Shown: positions 22,818 through 31,308 of the stretch, piece after piece
Position numbering within the stretch: position 1 is the stretch's first letter
How the letters are laid out: each line of letters begins with the position of its first letter
Origin: Reyranella massiliensis 521
Lineage (GTDB): Bacteria > Pseudomonadota > Alphaproteobacteria > Reyranellales > Reyranellaceae
DNA: 33,291 nt
Reading direction: 5' to 3'
NCBI GenBank assembly: GCA_945860205.1
Contig: CAMARK010000054.1
Span: forward strand, 1 to 33,291
Position numbers and translations under genes: made by a program
The notes under the pieces: generated by a model
What the model was told of the DNA's origin: nothing
Seen by the model: the letters and a program-made list of their open reading frames with translations, nothing else
The model's database searches: none

Positions 22818-23816
22818 TCACTTCTCCGACGTGGCGCCGAAGCGGATGCGCGGATCCAGCGCGGCCAGCGCCAGGTCCGAGATCAGCATGCCGATCACCG
22901 TGAGCACCGCCACGAACAGGAGGAAGGTGGCGGCGAGGTTGACGTCCTGGGTTTTTAGCGCACCCAGCAGCATCGGACCCGTCGTCGGCAGCGACAGCAC
23001 GACCGAGACGATGACCGAACCCGAGATGACGTCGGGCAGCAGGCCGCCGATGTCGGCCACGAACGGGTTGATGGCGTGGCGCAGCGGATACTTGATCAGC
23101 AGGCGCATCGGCGGCAGCCCCTTGGCCCGGCCGGTCACGACATACTGCTTCTGCAATTCGTCGAGCAGGTTGGCGCGCAGCCGGCGGATCATGCCGGCGG
23201 TGCCCGACATGCCGATGACGATCACCGGGATGATGAGATGCTCGGCCACCGAGACGAACTTGCCCCAGCTGAAGGGCTTGCCGATGTATTCGGGATCCAT
23301 CAGGCCACCGATCGACAGGCCGAAATAGACCTTGCCGACATAGAGCAGCACCAGCGCCAGCAGGAAGTTCGGCACCGACAGGCCGACGAAGCCGATGAAG
23401 GAGGCGACATAGTCGCCCATCCGGTATTGGTGGGTGGCGGCATAGACACCAATAACGAACGACACGATCCAGATGAAGGCGATGGTGGCGGATTCCATGA
23501 TCAGCGTCAGCGCCATGCGCTCGCCGATCAGCTCGGACACCGGCACGGTGTCCTGGCAGCTGAGGCCGAAGTCCCAGCGGAAGATGCCGCCGACCCATTC
23601 GAAGTAGCGCAGCCACAACGGCTGGTCGAGACCGTAGAGAGAGCGCAGTTCGTCGGCACGCGTCAGCGCGTCTGCATCGCCGCGCGCCAGCAGCTCGTCG
23701 ATCTGCGAGGTCACGCAGTCGCCCGGCGGCAGGTCGATGATGAAGTAGACGAGAGCGCTGATGACGAACAGGGTCGGGACCATCAGTAGGACGCGGCGCA
23801 CGATGAAATTGAGCAT
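22818..23816 (-). CDS. Peptide-type ABC transporter permease (OppB/YejB-like)
   Basis: The protein has 332 residues. It begins MLNFIVRRVLLMVPTLFVIS, the standard OppB first helix. A periplasmic insert follows, with YGLDQPLWLRYFEWVGGIFRWDFG, then five more helices. The EAA loop reads QYVVTGRAKGLPPMRLLIK. It pairs with the OppC-like permease to form the channel of a dipeptide/oligopeptide importer. The open frame extends far upstream into the ATPase gene, but ATG 23816, two bases after the ATPase stop, fits the family start. Confidence 0.92.
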   Translation of the reverse strand: MLNFIVRRVLLMVPTLFVISALVYFIIDLPPGDCVTSQIDELLARGDADALTRADELRSLYGLDQPLWLRYFEWVGGIFRWDFGLSCQDTVPVSELIGERMALTLIMESATIAFIWIVSFVIGVYAATHQYRMGDYVASFIGFVGLSVPNFLLALVLLYVGKVYFGLSIGGLMDPEYIGKPFSWGKFVSVAEHLIIPVIVIGMSGTAGMIRRLRANLLDELQKQYVVTGRAKGLPPMRLLIKYPLRHAINPFVADIGGLLPDVISGSVIVSVVLSLPTTGPMLLGALKTQDVNLAATFLLFVAVLTVIGMLISDLALAALDPRIRFGATSEK

Positions 23817-23818
23817 GC

Positions 23819-25813
23819 TCAGGCGCCTCCCCGCGCAGCGCGGACGTAGTGCCCCGGCTCGGCCTCGGTCCAGAACAGCGGCTCCTTCCCGGTATCCCGG
23901 AACGGCTCCGGCCAGGCCGCCGGGTCCGAGGCCTTGCCCTCCATCAGCGCGCCGAGATCGAGCTTGTGGCGGGGATCGGGCATCGGCACCGCCGACAAGA
24001 GCGCCCTGGTGTAGGGATGGAGTGGACGGCGGAACAGCTCGCCCGCCGGCGCGAGCTCGACCAGGCGGCCGGCGCACATCACGGCGATGCGGTCGGCGAT
24101 GTAATCGACCACGGCGAGGTTGTGCGAGATGAAGAGATAGGTGAGGCCGAGCTGCTTCTGCAGGTCTTTCAGCAGGTTCAGGATCTGCGCCTGGATCGAC
24201 ACGTCGAGTGCCGAGACCGGCTCGTCGCAAATCACCATGTCGGGCCTGAGGGCCAGCGCGCGCGCTATGCCGATGCGCTGGCGCTGGCCGCCGGAAAAGG
24301 AGTGCGGGTAGCGGCTCAAGTGCCGGCGGTCGAGGCCGACCATCTCCATCAGCTCGCTCACCATCTCGCAGCGATAGGCATCGTCGCCGATCTTATGGAT
24401 CACCAGCGGCTCGACCAGGATGTCGTAGACGGTCATGCGCGGATTGAGCGAGCCGAACGGGTCCTGGAAGATGAACTGCAGCTTGGTGCGGAAGCGATCG
24501 AGGTCGCCGCCCTCGAGCATCATGACGTCGACCTTGCGGCCCCAGTCATCATAGACGACCCGGCCGGCGCCCTCGTTGGGATCGGCCGAGATGCCACGCA
24601 TCAGCATCTTGCTGAGCGTGGTCTTGCCGCAGCCCGACTCGCCCACCAGGCCGAGGCACTCGCCTCGCTGGACGTCGAAACTCACGTCGTTGACCGCGCG
24701 GATGGTCCGCGTGGTGCCACCGCCCATCAGCGACTCGATCAGCGTGTCGGCCTTGCGGATGCGGAAGGTCTTGCTGAGATGTCGTACCTTGAGCACCGGC
24801 GCGGCGGGATTGAAGGCGGGCGTCGGCGTCGACGTCGCCTTCTCCTTCAGAAGATGCCCGGTCGCGGCGGTGATCTCGCGGATCGGCTGCAGGCGCTCGC
24901 CGGGCTTCATGTCGAAGCGCGGCACCGCGTGCAGCAGTGCCTTGAGATAGGGATGCTGCGGGTCGCGGAAGATGTCGTGCAGGTCGCCCGATTCGACCAC
25001 CTTGCCGCGATACATCACAACCACGTCGTCGGCGACGTTGGCGACCACCCCGAGATCATGGGTGATCATCAGCAGCGCCATGCCCAGTTCCTTCTGCAGG
25101 TCCTTCATGAGCCGCAGGATCTGGGCCTGGATGGTGACGTCGAGCGCCGTCGTGGGCTCGTCGGCGATCAGCAGCGCCGGCCGGCAGACCACCGCCATGG
25201 CGATCATGGCGCGCTGGCGGAGGCCACCGGAAAGCTCGAACGGGTAGGTGCGCAGCGCCCGCTTGGGATCGGGGAAGCCGACCATGCGCAGCATGTCACG
25301 CGTCAGCTCGTCGATCTCGGCGCGGCCGAGCTTGCGGCCGGTACTGCTGCGCGCCGCCTCGCCGATCTGGTCGCCCAGCGAATGAAGCTCGCTGAACCGG
25401 CCACCGCCATGCAGCTCGACGGCCTCGCCGATCTGATCGCCCACCGTGTGCAGCGCCGACAGCGACGTCATCGGCTCCTGAAAGATGATGGAAATCTGCC
25501 CGCCGCGGATGCGCCGGATCTCGGGGCCGGTACGATCGAGTTTGGCAATGTCGATCGGACCGCCACCGCCAATACCGTTGATGGGGGTGCGCGGATCGTT
25601 GAACAGGATCGAGCCGGACGACACCGTGGCGGTGCGCGGCAGCAGGCCCATGATCGCCTGGCTGCACACCGACTTGCCCGAACCCGACTCGCCCACCAGC
25701 GCCAGTGTGCCGCCGGGCGGGATCGAGAACGACACATTGTCGACGGCCCGCAGGATTCCCTCGTGAACGCCGAAATCGACCGTCAGCTTCTCGACGCGCA
25801 GCAGATCGTTCAT
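23819..25813 (-). CDS. Fused double ATPase of a peptide-type ABC transporter (YejF-like)
   Basis: The protein has 664 residues and carries two complete ABC domains in one chain. Domain 1 has Walker A GESGSGKS 41-48, signature LSGGLRQR 194-201 and Walker [13 protein letters not shown] 214-225. Domain 2 has Walker A GESGCGKT 391-398, signature FSGGQRQR 506-513 and Walker [13 protein letters not shown]. The OppD/F-type C-terminal segments ([24 protein letters not shown]) are present after each domain. It would energise the adjacent OppB/OppC permeases. Odd feature: residues 121-142 are repeated at 143-164, a 66-bp tandem duplication between the Q-loop and the signature. ATG 25813 overlaps the upstream stop by ATGA. 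Confidence 0.92.
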   Translation of the reverse strand: MNDLLRVEKLTVDFGVHEGILRAVDNVSFSIPPGGTLALVGESGSGKSVCSQAIMGLLPRTATVSSGSILFNDPRTPINGIGGGGPIDIAKLDRTGPEIRRIRGGQISIIFQEPMTSLSALHTVGDQIGEAVELHGGGRFSELHSLGDQIGEAARSSTGRKLGRAEIDELTRDMLRMVGFPDPKRALRTYPFELSGGLRQRAMIAMAVVCRPALLIADEPTTALDVTIQAQILRLMKDLQKELGMALLMITHDLGVVANVADDVVVMYRGKVVESGDLHDIFRDPQHPYLKALLHAVPRFDMKPGERLQPIREITAATGHLLKEKATSTPTPAFNPAAPVLKVRHLSKTFRIRKADTLIESLMGGGTTRTIRAVNDVSFDVQRGECLGLVGESGCGKTTLSKMLMRGISADPNEGAGRVVYDDWGRKVDVMMLEGGDLDRFRTKLQFIFQDPFGSLNPRMTVYDILVEPLVIHKIGDDAYRCEMVSELMEMVGLDRRHLSRYPHSFSGGQRQRIGIARALALRPDMVICDEPVSALDVSIQAQILNLLKDLQKQLGLTYLFISHNLAVVDYIADRIAVMCAGRLVELAPAGELFRRPLHPYTRALLSAVPMPDPRHKLDLGALMEGKASDPAAWPEPFRDTGKEPLFWTEAEPGHYVRAARGGA
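25322..25453. repeat. 66-bp imperfect tandem duplication inside the ATPase gene
   Basis: Two successive 66-bp units encode 22 residues each. The starts [11 protein letters not shown] and [11 protein letters not shown] differ at two residues, and the 22-base stretches at 25356-25377 and 25422-25443 differ at a single base. The second halves have diverged. The reading frame is kept. The insert falls after the Q-loop of the first ATPase domain. Confidence 0.85.
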
Positions 25814-26316
25814 GCCAATTCTTCCTGATCCGCCACCGAAATTCCCATCGACCTCAGATTGGCGCGCGTCGCTTCGCTCACCCTGACACCGCAGGCCTCG
25901 GCAGCTTGTGCCGCCCGCTCGACGATATCGTGAAACCTGTCCAGCGAGGAATCGACCTTGACCATGCGCCCGCCAGTCGAGCCGATGCCGAGCTGCATCC
26001 AGCCGTCGGAGCGGTCGCGCTTGGTCGAGAAATAACTGAGCTTCATCCGGTCGAGCCGTGCCCATTCCACCAGCGTGCCGGCCGGCCCGTCGGCGCAGAG
26101 CGTGTCGGGCCCAAGGACGTAGCGCGTGTGATGTCTGAGCGCGGTGCGCCCCAGGAACAGGGCGAACAGCAGGAATCCCGCCACCAGGAGCCCGGCCAGC
26201 CAGCGATTGACGTCGAGCAGCAGCAGCGGCGCGCCGCACAGCAGGGCGCCCGCGCCGGCACGCATATAGTCGGCCCACAACGTCTGGCGTGGATAGCGCA
26301 GTTCGGCGGTACTCAC
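25810..26316 (-). CDS. Small membrane protein with PH-like domain, unknown function
   Basis: The protein has 168 residues. Two adjacent membrane helices (about 17-35 and 39-58) precede a compact domain (about 62-130: YVLGPDTLCADGPAG, VEWARLDRMKLSYFSTKRDR, MQLGIGSTGGRMVKVDSS). That order resembles bacterial PH-like domains, though the match is by eye only. A short helical tail follows. GTG 26316 is chosen because it overlaps the deacetylase stop by GTGA. The gene links the glycan genes with the peptide-ABC genes by 4-bp overlaps on both sides. No function is assigned. Confidence 0.7.
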   Translation of the reverse strand: MSTAELRYPRQTLWADYMRAGAGALLCGAPLLLLDVNRWLAGLLVAGFLLFALFLGRTALRHHTRYVLGPDTLCADGPAGTLVEWARLDRMKLSYFSTKRDRSDGWMQLGIGSTGGRMVKVDSSLDRFHDIVERAAQAAEACGVRVSEATRANLRSMGISVADQEELA

Positions 26317-27098
26317 GCGCGCGCCTCCCCTCCCTTTGAATTTTTTGCCGCGAACAGCTCGTGCGCCGGGCACACGCGCAGACCCGACATCGTTCGTGTT
26401 CTTTCCCAGAATGACCTTAGGAAATCCCACGCCCTGTCGTCCATCGCAAGATGATGACTGAGAAGCCCTACAGGCTCGCCGCTTTCCGTCCGAGACCGGA
26501 CGAGCGACGCCACCAGCACGCCAAGGCAGGTCTCCGCACCGGCAAAGGCGCGTTCGGCCTTCCAGTCGATCAGGTCGACATGGGTATTGACCTGGCGCAA
26601 GCCGCGCACCGGCTGGGCGCGGGTACGCCCGCCGAAGGTCGAGAGGCCGGAGAAGCCGATCTCGGGCAGGGTCGGCACCAGGGCCGGCGCGATGCGATTC
26701 CAAGGCGGCACCATGACACTGAGTGGGCGATTGCCAAACAACCGTTCCAGCGCCAGCCAGCCAGTGCCGAGTTCGCCCAGCACGATCATGGCCGGCCGGT
26801 GCGGCCCGAGCTCGATCTTCCTGCCCTCGCCCTGGGGCGCATGATTGACGTGGGCATAACCGTGCTGAAGCAGATCGACATCAGGCTCGGCGGCGAGGCG
26901 CTCGGCCAGGGCCGATGTGGCGCGCGCCGGCACGACCGCCAGCGCCAGCGGCATCGCGCTTTCGCGATGAAGGGCGAGCAGCCGGTCGAGTTCCGGGCCG
27001 GTATCGGCGACATCGTCGTCGCGCCACCACAGTTCGGCCGTGCGGCCGGCGGCGCGCCAGTGTTCGAGTTCCTGGTTGAGTTCCTCCCAGCTGCTCAT
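26313..27098 (-). CDS. Polysaccharide deacetylase family protein
   Basis: The protein has 261 residues. It shows the NodB-type catalytic pattern in modified form: WWRDDDVAD at 24-32 with the catalytic/metal Asp, HGYAHVNH at 79-86 giving two or three metal His residues, VMVPPWNRI in the middle (the usual RPP-like step), and GLLSHHLAMDD near the end. No signal peptide is visible, so it probably acts in the cytosol on a lipid-linked or soluble acetylated sugar. That fits its place among glycosyltransferase genes. ATG 27098 follows the glycosyltransferase stop by 13 bases; its ribosome binding site is weak. Confidence 0.83.
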   Translation of the reverse strand: MSSWEELNQELEHWRAAGRTAELWWRDDDVADTGPELDRLLALHRESAMPLALAVVPARATSALAERLAAEPDVDLLQHGYAHVNHAPQGEGRKIELGPHRPAMIVLGELGTGWLALERLFGNRPLSVMVPPWNRIAPALVPTLPEIGFSGLSTFGGRTRAQPVRGLRQVNTHVDLIDWKAERAFAGAETCLGVLVASLVRSRTESGEPVGLLSHHLAMDDRAWDFLRSFWERTRTMSGLRVCPAHELFAAKNSKGGEARA

Positions 27099-27111
27099 GA
27101 CGGGCAACTGC

Positions 27112-28260
27112 TCATGACGCCACCATCTGCCGGAGTGCCGCGACGGTCGCCGGTCCGCCCCGCGCGTCGACCGGCGGGAAGCTCCGGATCGAGGGACCGG
27201 CCCAGGCCTTGCTGATGGCGGCCGCCAGCGTTTCCGAGTTGAGCGCGTCAGGCGCCACCGCCGCCACCATGCCGCGCTCGACCAGCACGCGGGCACGGTC
27301 GGCCTGTTCGGTCTCCCGCGCCGTGCCAAACGGCACGAGGACAGCACGATCGGCATGGCAGAGCGTCTCGACCACGGTGTTGTAGCCGGCCTGGGAAATC
27401 GAGAGCGCGGCGTTGCGCAGCAGGCTCGGGAAGTCGCCGCGTGCCGGCTCTACGATAATTCCGGCATTGGCCGCTTCGGCGAGCGCCGCCTGTTCCGTCG
27501 CCGGGACGTTCGCCCCCACCAGCAGACGCCACTTTCGATCGGCCAGCGGAGTCATGGGACGCGCGGCAATGGCGGCGCGCAGGAGCGGTGCCCCGACGGC
27601 ACCGCCGCCCACCGACACGATCACCTCGCCCGCGCCGACCGTCCCCTGTGGCGCACGCGCCGGATCGGACTCAGCGATGTAGCCGGTGTAGAGCGCACGG
27701 TCCTGGATGTCGGGCCAGGCGGGGAAGCTGTCGTCGAGCCGCACCAGCGCGGGATCGGCGTGAACCAGGACCGCATCGAAGGCCTCGAAGGTCGCGACCA
27801 TCTCATCGACCCGCGCCGGCGAGGCCGTCCGGCGCAGCACATCGCGGATGGAAGAGACGATCCACGGCGCCGACGGCCTATTCTGCGCCGCCTCGAGGAG
27901 CGGCATCAGCTCGAAGCGAAGCTGCGTGCGGCCAAAGGGAAACTGCTCGGTCAGCAGGATGTCCGGCGCCTCGGCCGCGAACAGGTCGAGCAGCACGCGG
28001 GTGCGTCGCGCACGAAAGGCATCGTCGAGCGGCGTGCCGTCAAGCTGGGCCAACTCCTTCAGCCGGAGATCCGCCGCTTTCACGGGCGGCAGCTGATGGA
28101 AGCGCACGCCTTTGAGCTCCACGCCCTCGACCGGCGCACCGCCCGAGACCAGCAGCACATCGAAGCCGCCTGTTGCCAGCGCGCGCGCCAGTGTCGCCGC
28201 ACGGCGCAGATGACCGATGCCCAGCAGGTGCTGCACATAGAAGAAGACACGCGCACTCAT
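27112..28260 (-). CDS. MurG-like glycosyltransferase (COG4671-type), copy 2
   Basis: The protein has 382 residues with a GT-B fold. Near the N-terminus it reads FFYVQHLLGIGHLRRAATLARAL, with the GxGH loop used for acceptor binding in MurG-like enzymes. The C-terminal half has EVIVSVGGGAVGAPL and SISQAGYNTVVETL followed by VPFGTARETEQADRARVL, the nucleotide-sugar site. It is a distant paralogue of the glycosyltransferase at the operon start. ATG 28260 overlaps the phosphatase stop by ATGA. Donor and acceptor sugars are unknown. Its place next to a deacetylase suggests that it acts before or after deacetylation. Confidence 0.85.
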   Translation of the reverse strand: MSARVFFYVQHLLGIGHLRRAATLARALATGGFDVLLVSGGAPVEGVELKGVRFHQLPPVKAADLRLKELAQLDGTPLDDAFRARRTRVLLDLFAAEAPDILLTEQFPFGRTQLRFELMPLLEAAQNRPSAPWIVSSIRDVLRRTASPARVDEMVATFEAFDAVLVHADPALVRLDDSFPAWPDIQDRALYTGYIAESDPARAPQGTVGAGEVIVSVGGGAVGAPLLRAAIAARPMTPLADRKWRLLVGANVPATEQAALAEAANAGIIVEPARGDFPSLLRNAALSISQAGYNTVVETLCHADRAVLVPFGTARETEQADRARVLVERGMVAAVAPDALNSETLAAAISKAWAGPSIRSFPPVDARGGPATVAALRQMVAS

Positions 28261-28859
28261 GATGCGGTTTCGAAAGGCACGTTGAGACGGTCGATGGTGA
28301 CGCGGCCGTCTTCCTGAGCCACGAAGAAATGGACCGAGCGCCAGTCGAGCTTGTGCGGCGGGCGGCCCAGCATGTTCCAGCCGGTGGCCAGCGCCAGCAG
28401 GGCGCGGATCGCGGCCTTGTGCGACACCGCGACTGCAGGCTCGCCACCACGCGCCAGAGAAGCGGTCCAGCCGCCGATGCGCGCCATCGCGGTGCGGGGC
28501 GACTCGCCGCCGGGCGGCTGGAAGTCGAGCCCGGCCGCTTCGGTGGCGGCGAAAGTGGTACCCCCTTCGGCTCGTAATTCGACCAACGTGCGGCCCTCCC
28601 ACACGCCGAAACTCATCTCGCGCAACGCCGACTCAACGGTGACGGCAGCCGCGGGCTGCACAAGCTCGGCCGTGCGCCGCGCCCGCTGCAGAGGACTGCA
28701 CATCCGCTGCCAGCCATCGGCCGGCGCCGGCAAGCGCCAGCTTCGCGCCGCCGCCTCGCCTTCGGGACTGAGGCAAGTATCGGTGAGGCCTTGCAGGCGG
28801 CCCAAGGCGTTCCACTCGGTCGGCGCGTGCCGCAGGATGGCGAAGGGCACGCCGCTCAT
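28257..28859 (-). CDS. Histidine phosphatase family protein
   Basis: The protein has 200 residues. It carries the phosphoglycerate-mutase/acid-phosphatase catalytic set: LRHAPTEWN with nucleophile His11, PLQRARRTAE with Arg, EMSFGVWEG with the acid Glu, and VSHKAAIR with the second His147. Sequences of this size often are sugar-phosphate, alpha-ribazole-phosphate or similar phosphatases. Between two glycosyltransferase genes, a sugar-phosphate or lipid-phosphate substrate is the best guess. It overlaps both neighbours by ATGA. ATG 28859 is the family-like start; upstream in-frame codons lie within the next gene. Confidence 0.87.
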   Translation of the reverse strand: MSGVPFAILRHAPTEWNALGRLQGLTDTCLSPEGEAAARSWRLPAPADGWQRMCSPLQRARRTAELVQPAAAVTVESALREMSFGVWEGRTLVELRAEGGTTFAATEAAGLDFQPPGGESPRTAMARIGGWTASLARGGEPAVAVSHKAAIRALLALATGWNMLGRPPHKLDWRSVHFFVAQEDGRVTIDRLNVPFETAS

Positions 28860-29983
28860 TTCAAAGTCCGCCCTCTTAACGTTTTGAGGGCTGCGGCCAA
28901 CGCATGGGCCGCAGCGCGTTCGTCGTGAAGGGCGGCCACGCGTGCGGACGCCGCGGCGGCCAGGCGCGCGCGCTCTGCCGGCCGGTCGAGCAGCCACGCC
29001 ACCGCTGCGGCAAAGGCCGCAGCATCGCCGATCGGGGTCAACAGGCCGGTGACGCCATCGGCCACCACCGCGGGCACGCCGCCGGTGCGGCCGGCGACGA
29101 CTGGCAGGCCTGCCGCCTGGGCTTCAAGAAAGGCCATACCGTAGGCTTCGTTGATCGCGGGCCAAAGGTAAAGGTCGGCTTTGGCATAGAGCGCCGGCAA
29201 GTCGGCATGCGGCATGGCTCCGGCGAAATGCACGCGCTCGTTTCCACCCTCGTTCAGCGGCGCCATCAGCGCCTCGACTTCGCCGCGCGCCGGTCCATCG
29301 CCGACCAGGACAGCACGCCATTTCCTGTCCTTCAGCAGCGCAAAGGCCTTGGCCAGCACCTTGTAGGACTCGAGCTTGTCGCGCGAGCGCATCATGCCGA
29401 CGCTGAGCAGGACCGGCGGATCGTTCGGCGCATGCGGCGGCGTTTGAAAGGGCGCCGTATCGATGAAAGGCGGCAGCCGGACCTGACGGGCGCCGGGCCG
29501 CAGCCGCGCCCGCACGCCGGCGAGGTCGCGGGGATTGACCGTCAGCACGAGGTCGGCGGCGGCCAGCGCCCGCTCGACGGCGCGATGGCCGAGTCGCGTC
29601 GGCCCCTGGGCGCGCCGCGGCGCGTGGCTCGCTTCGACGAGCACATAGGGGATGCCCAGCGCGCGGCTCACGATGGGGCCCAGCCAGTCGGGCTTGCGGT
29701 AGTAGCAGTGGTAAGTGAGCCAGAGGTCGAAGCGCTCGGGATGGCCGGCCGGCAAGGCACGCCAGCGCGCGATCAGCCGCGCCGCCTGAAGCCGCGCCCG
29801 CCGCTCCAGCGCGAGATGCGCCTCAGGCGACGGCACACCTGGCGCCACGCGGCTCAGCTGCGGCATGACGAGACGATGGCCGAGCCGGCGCAGCAGGCGC
29901 GCAAGCCCCCGCGCCATCTCGCGATCGCCCGAGGGTGTGGGACTGTCCGGTGGCTTGAGCGGCGTGTGCAGCAGCACCCGCAT
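28856..29983 (-). CDS. Glycosyltransferase family 4 protein
   Basis: The protein has 375 residues with a GT-B fold. The N-terminal lobe starts MRVLLHTPLKPPDSPTPSGD. The C-terminal lobe has the GT4 nucleotide-sugar site: VLLSVGMMRSRDKLESY, AVLVGDGPARGEVEAL, VHFAGAMPHADLPALYAKAD and the E-x7-E motif in NEAYGMAFLEAQAAGLPVV. It transfers an activated hexose with retention. ATG 29983 lies four bases after the stop of the next glycosyltransferase. The sugar and acceptor are not predictable. Confidence 0.9.
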   Translation of the reverse strand: MRVLLHTPLKPPDSPTPSGDREMARGLARLLRRLGHRLVMPQLSRVAPGVPSPEAHLALERRARLQAARLIARWRALPAGHPERFDLWLTYHCYYRKPDWLGPIVSRALGIPYVLVEASHAPRRAQGPTRLGHRAVERALAAADLVLTVNPRDLAGVRARLRPGARQVRLPPFIDTAPFQTPPHAPNDPPVLLSVGMMRSRDKLESYKVLAKAFALLKDRKWRAVLVGDGPARGEVEALMAPLNEGGNERVHFAGAMPHADLPALYAKADLYLWPAINEAYGMAFLEAQAAGLPVVAGRTGGVPAVVADGVTGLLTPIGDAAAFAAAVAWLLDRPAERARLAAAASARVAALHDERAAAHALAAALKTLRGRTLK

Positions 29984-29987
29984 GGAC

Positions 29988-31295
29988 CTACTCCGCGGCG
30001 CGCGCCGTTGACGAGCGTTGCTGGCCCTGTTTCTGGCCCCGTTGCTGGCCCAATGCTCCCGGTTCTCCAAGCGCGCCGGCGATCCAGTCGATGCCGGCGT
30101 CGAAGGAGAAGCGCGTGCGCACGATCTCGCCGGCCCGCGCGGCAAGGCGTGCGCGCAGCTCGGGATCGCCGACGGCACGCGCCAGGGCCCGGGCCAGTTC
30201 GTCGGGCGCACCGGGTGCCACCAGCAGCCCGTTGACGCCGTCCTCGATGAACTCGCCGATGGCGGCCGCCTGCGTCGAGACCAGCGGCAGGCCCTGGTGG
30301 GCCGCTTCCATCAGCACGTTCGGCAATCCGTCCTGGTCGCCGTCGGCGGCCCGCTTGCTGGCCAACACAAACAGGTCGGCGCGCGCAAGCGCCGCGAACA
30401 CCGTCTTCTGCGGCTGCGCGCCGTGCCACATGCAGCGCTGGGCGATGCCGAGCAACGCGGCTTGCGTCTTCAACGTTTCGGAGAGCTCGCCCGCACCGAC
30501 ATGCTCGAAGCGCCAGTGCAGCTCCGGCGGCAGCCTGGCCAGCGCCTGCAGGAGATCGCCATAACCCTTCTTCTCGACCTTGCGGCCGATCGACAGGATG
30601 ACCACGGGATCGGTGGCATCGCTGCCGTCGCGCCGCGGCCGCGCCGGCGGCGGCGGTGGCAGATGGGCGAAGTCGAGGCCGTGATAGGCGAGCCGCAGGC
30701 GTTCCGGGTGGGCCGCCAGCTCCTTCAACCGTTGCAGGCCGACGTCGGTGCAGGTCACCAGCCAGGCGGCATCCTCGAGCTTCTCCGAGATCTCCCATGG
30801 CGCGCTGGTCCAGATGTCCTTGGCATGCGCCGACACGCTCCACGGCAGGCCGCGCAACGCCGCGGCATAGCGCGTGACCGAAGCCGGCGTATGCAGGAAA
30901 TGAGCGTAGAGCCGGTCGATCGAGGCCGGCAGCTCGGCCGCGAGCACCAGCGCCTGGCCCCAGCGCCTGATCCGGTTGGCGGTGGGGTCGCGCCGGAGAT
31001 CGGCCAGGAATTTCCGCCGTGCCCGCGCATAGCCCGGCAGGCGGCGCGCTTGCCGCCAGCCCTCGAACACGCGGCGCGGATCGTCCTTGAGATACTCCGG
31101 CAGATAGACGACGCGGCCGGTGACACGATCGTGCACGGGATGGCGTGCCTTGTCCGTGGGCCGGCGCAGCGACCAGATTTCCAGCGCCACGCCGCGGGCT
31201 TCCAGGCCGGCGATCTCCTGCGCGATGAAGGTCTCGGAAAGGCGCGGCCAGCCTTTCAGCACGACCGCGACGCGCGCGCCCATTTCGACGGACAT
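29988..31295 (-). CDS. Glycosyltransferase family 4 protein (exopolysaccharide-type)
   Basis: The protein has 435 residues with a GT-B fold. The start GARVAVVLKGWPRLSETFIAQEIA is the usual opening of colanic-acid/exopolysaccharide-type GT4 enzymes. The C-terminal site includes VVILSIGRKVEKKGYGDLL, FEHVGAGELSETL and DGLPNVLMEAAHQGLPLVST. The last ~20 residues are Gln/Arg-rich and probably disordered. ATG 31295 is placed 13 bases after the stop of the first gene of the operon; Met5 is an alternative start. It probably adds one sugar to the same glycan as its neighbours. Confidence 0.9.
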   Translation of the reverse strand: MSVEMGARVAVVLKGWPRLSETFIAQEIAGLEARGVALEIWSLRRPTDKARHPVHDRVTGRVVYLPEYLKDDPRRVFEGWRQARRLPGYARARRKFLADLRRDPTANRIRRWGQALVLAAELPASIDRLYAHFLHTPASVTRYAAALRGLPWSVSAHAKDIWTSAPWEISEKLEDAAWLVTCTDVGLQRLKELAAHPERLRLAYHGLDFAHLPPPPPARPRRDGSDATDPVVILSIGRKVEKKGYGDLLQALARLPPELHWRFEHVGAGELSETLKTQAALLGIAQRCMWHGAQPQKTVFAALARADLFVLASKRAADGDQDGLPNVLMEAAHQGLPLVSTQAAAIGEFIEDGVNGLLVAPGAPDELARALARAVGDPELRARLAARAGEIVRTRFSFDAGIDWIAGALGEPGALGQQRGQKQGQQRSSTARAAE

Positions 31296-31308
31296 GAACA
31301 GCCGGTGC

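Noticed and set aside
23849..25828. 659-codon plus-strand frame opposite the fused ATPase gene
   Set aside because: Very long, but His/Gln/Asp/Arg-rich and featureless. The minus strand carries two full sets of ABC motifs.
28904..30235. 443-codon plus-strand frame opposite a GT4 gene
   Set aside because: Shadow frame without motifs; the minus-strand GT4 signature is clear.
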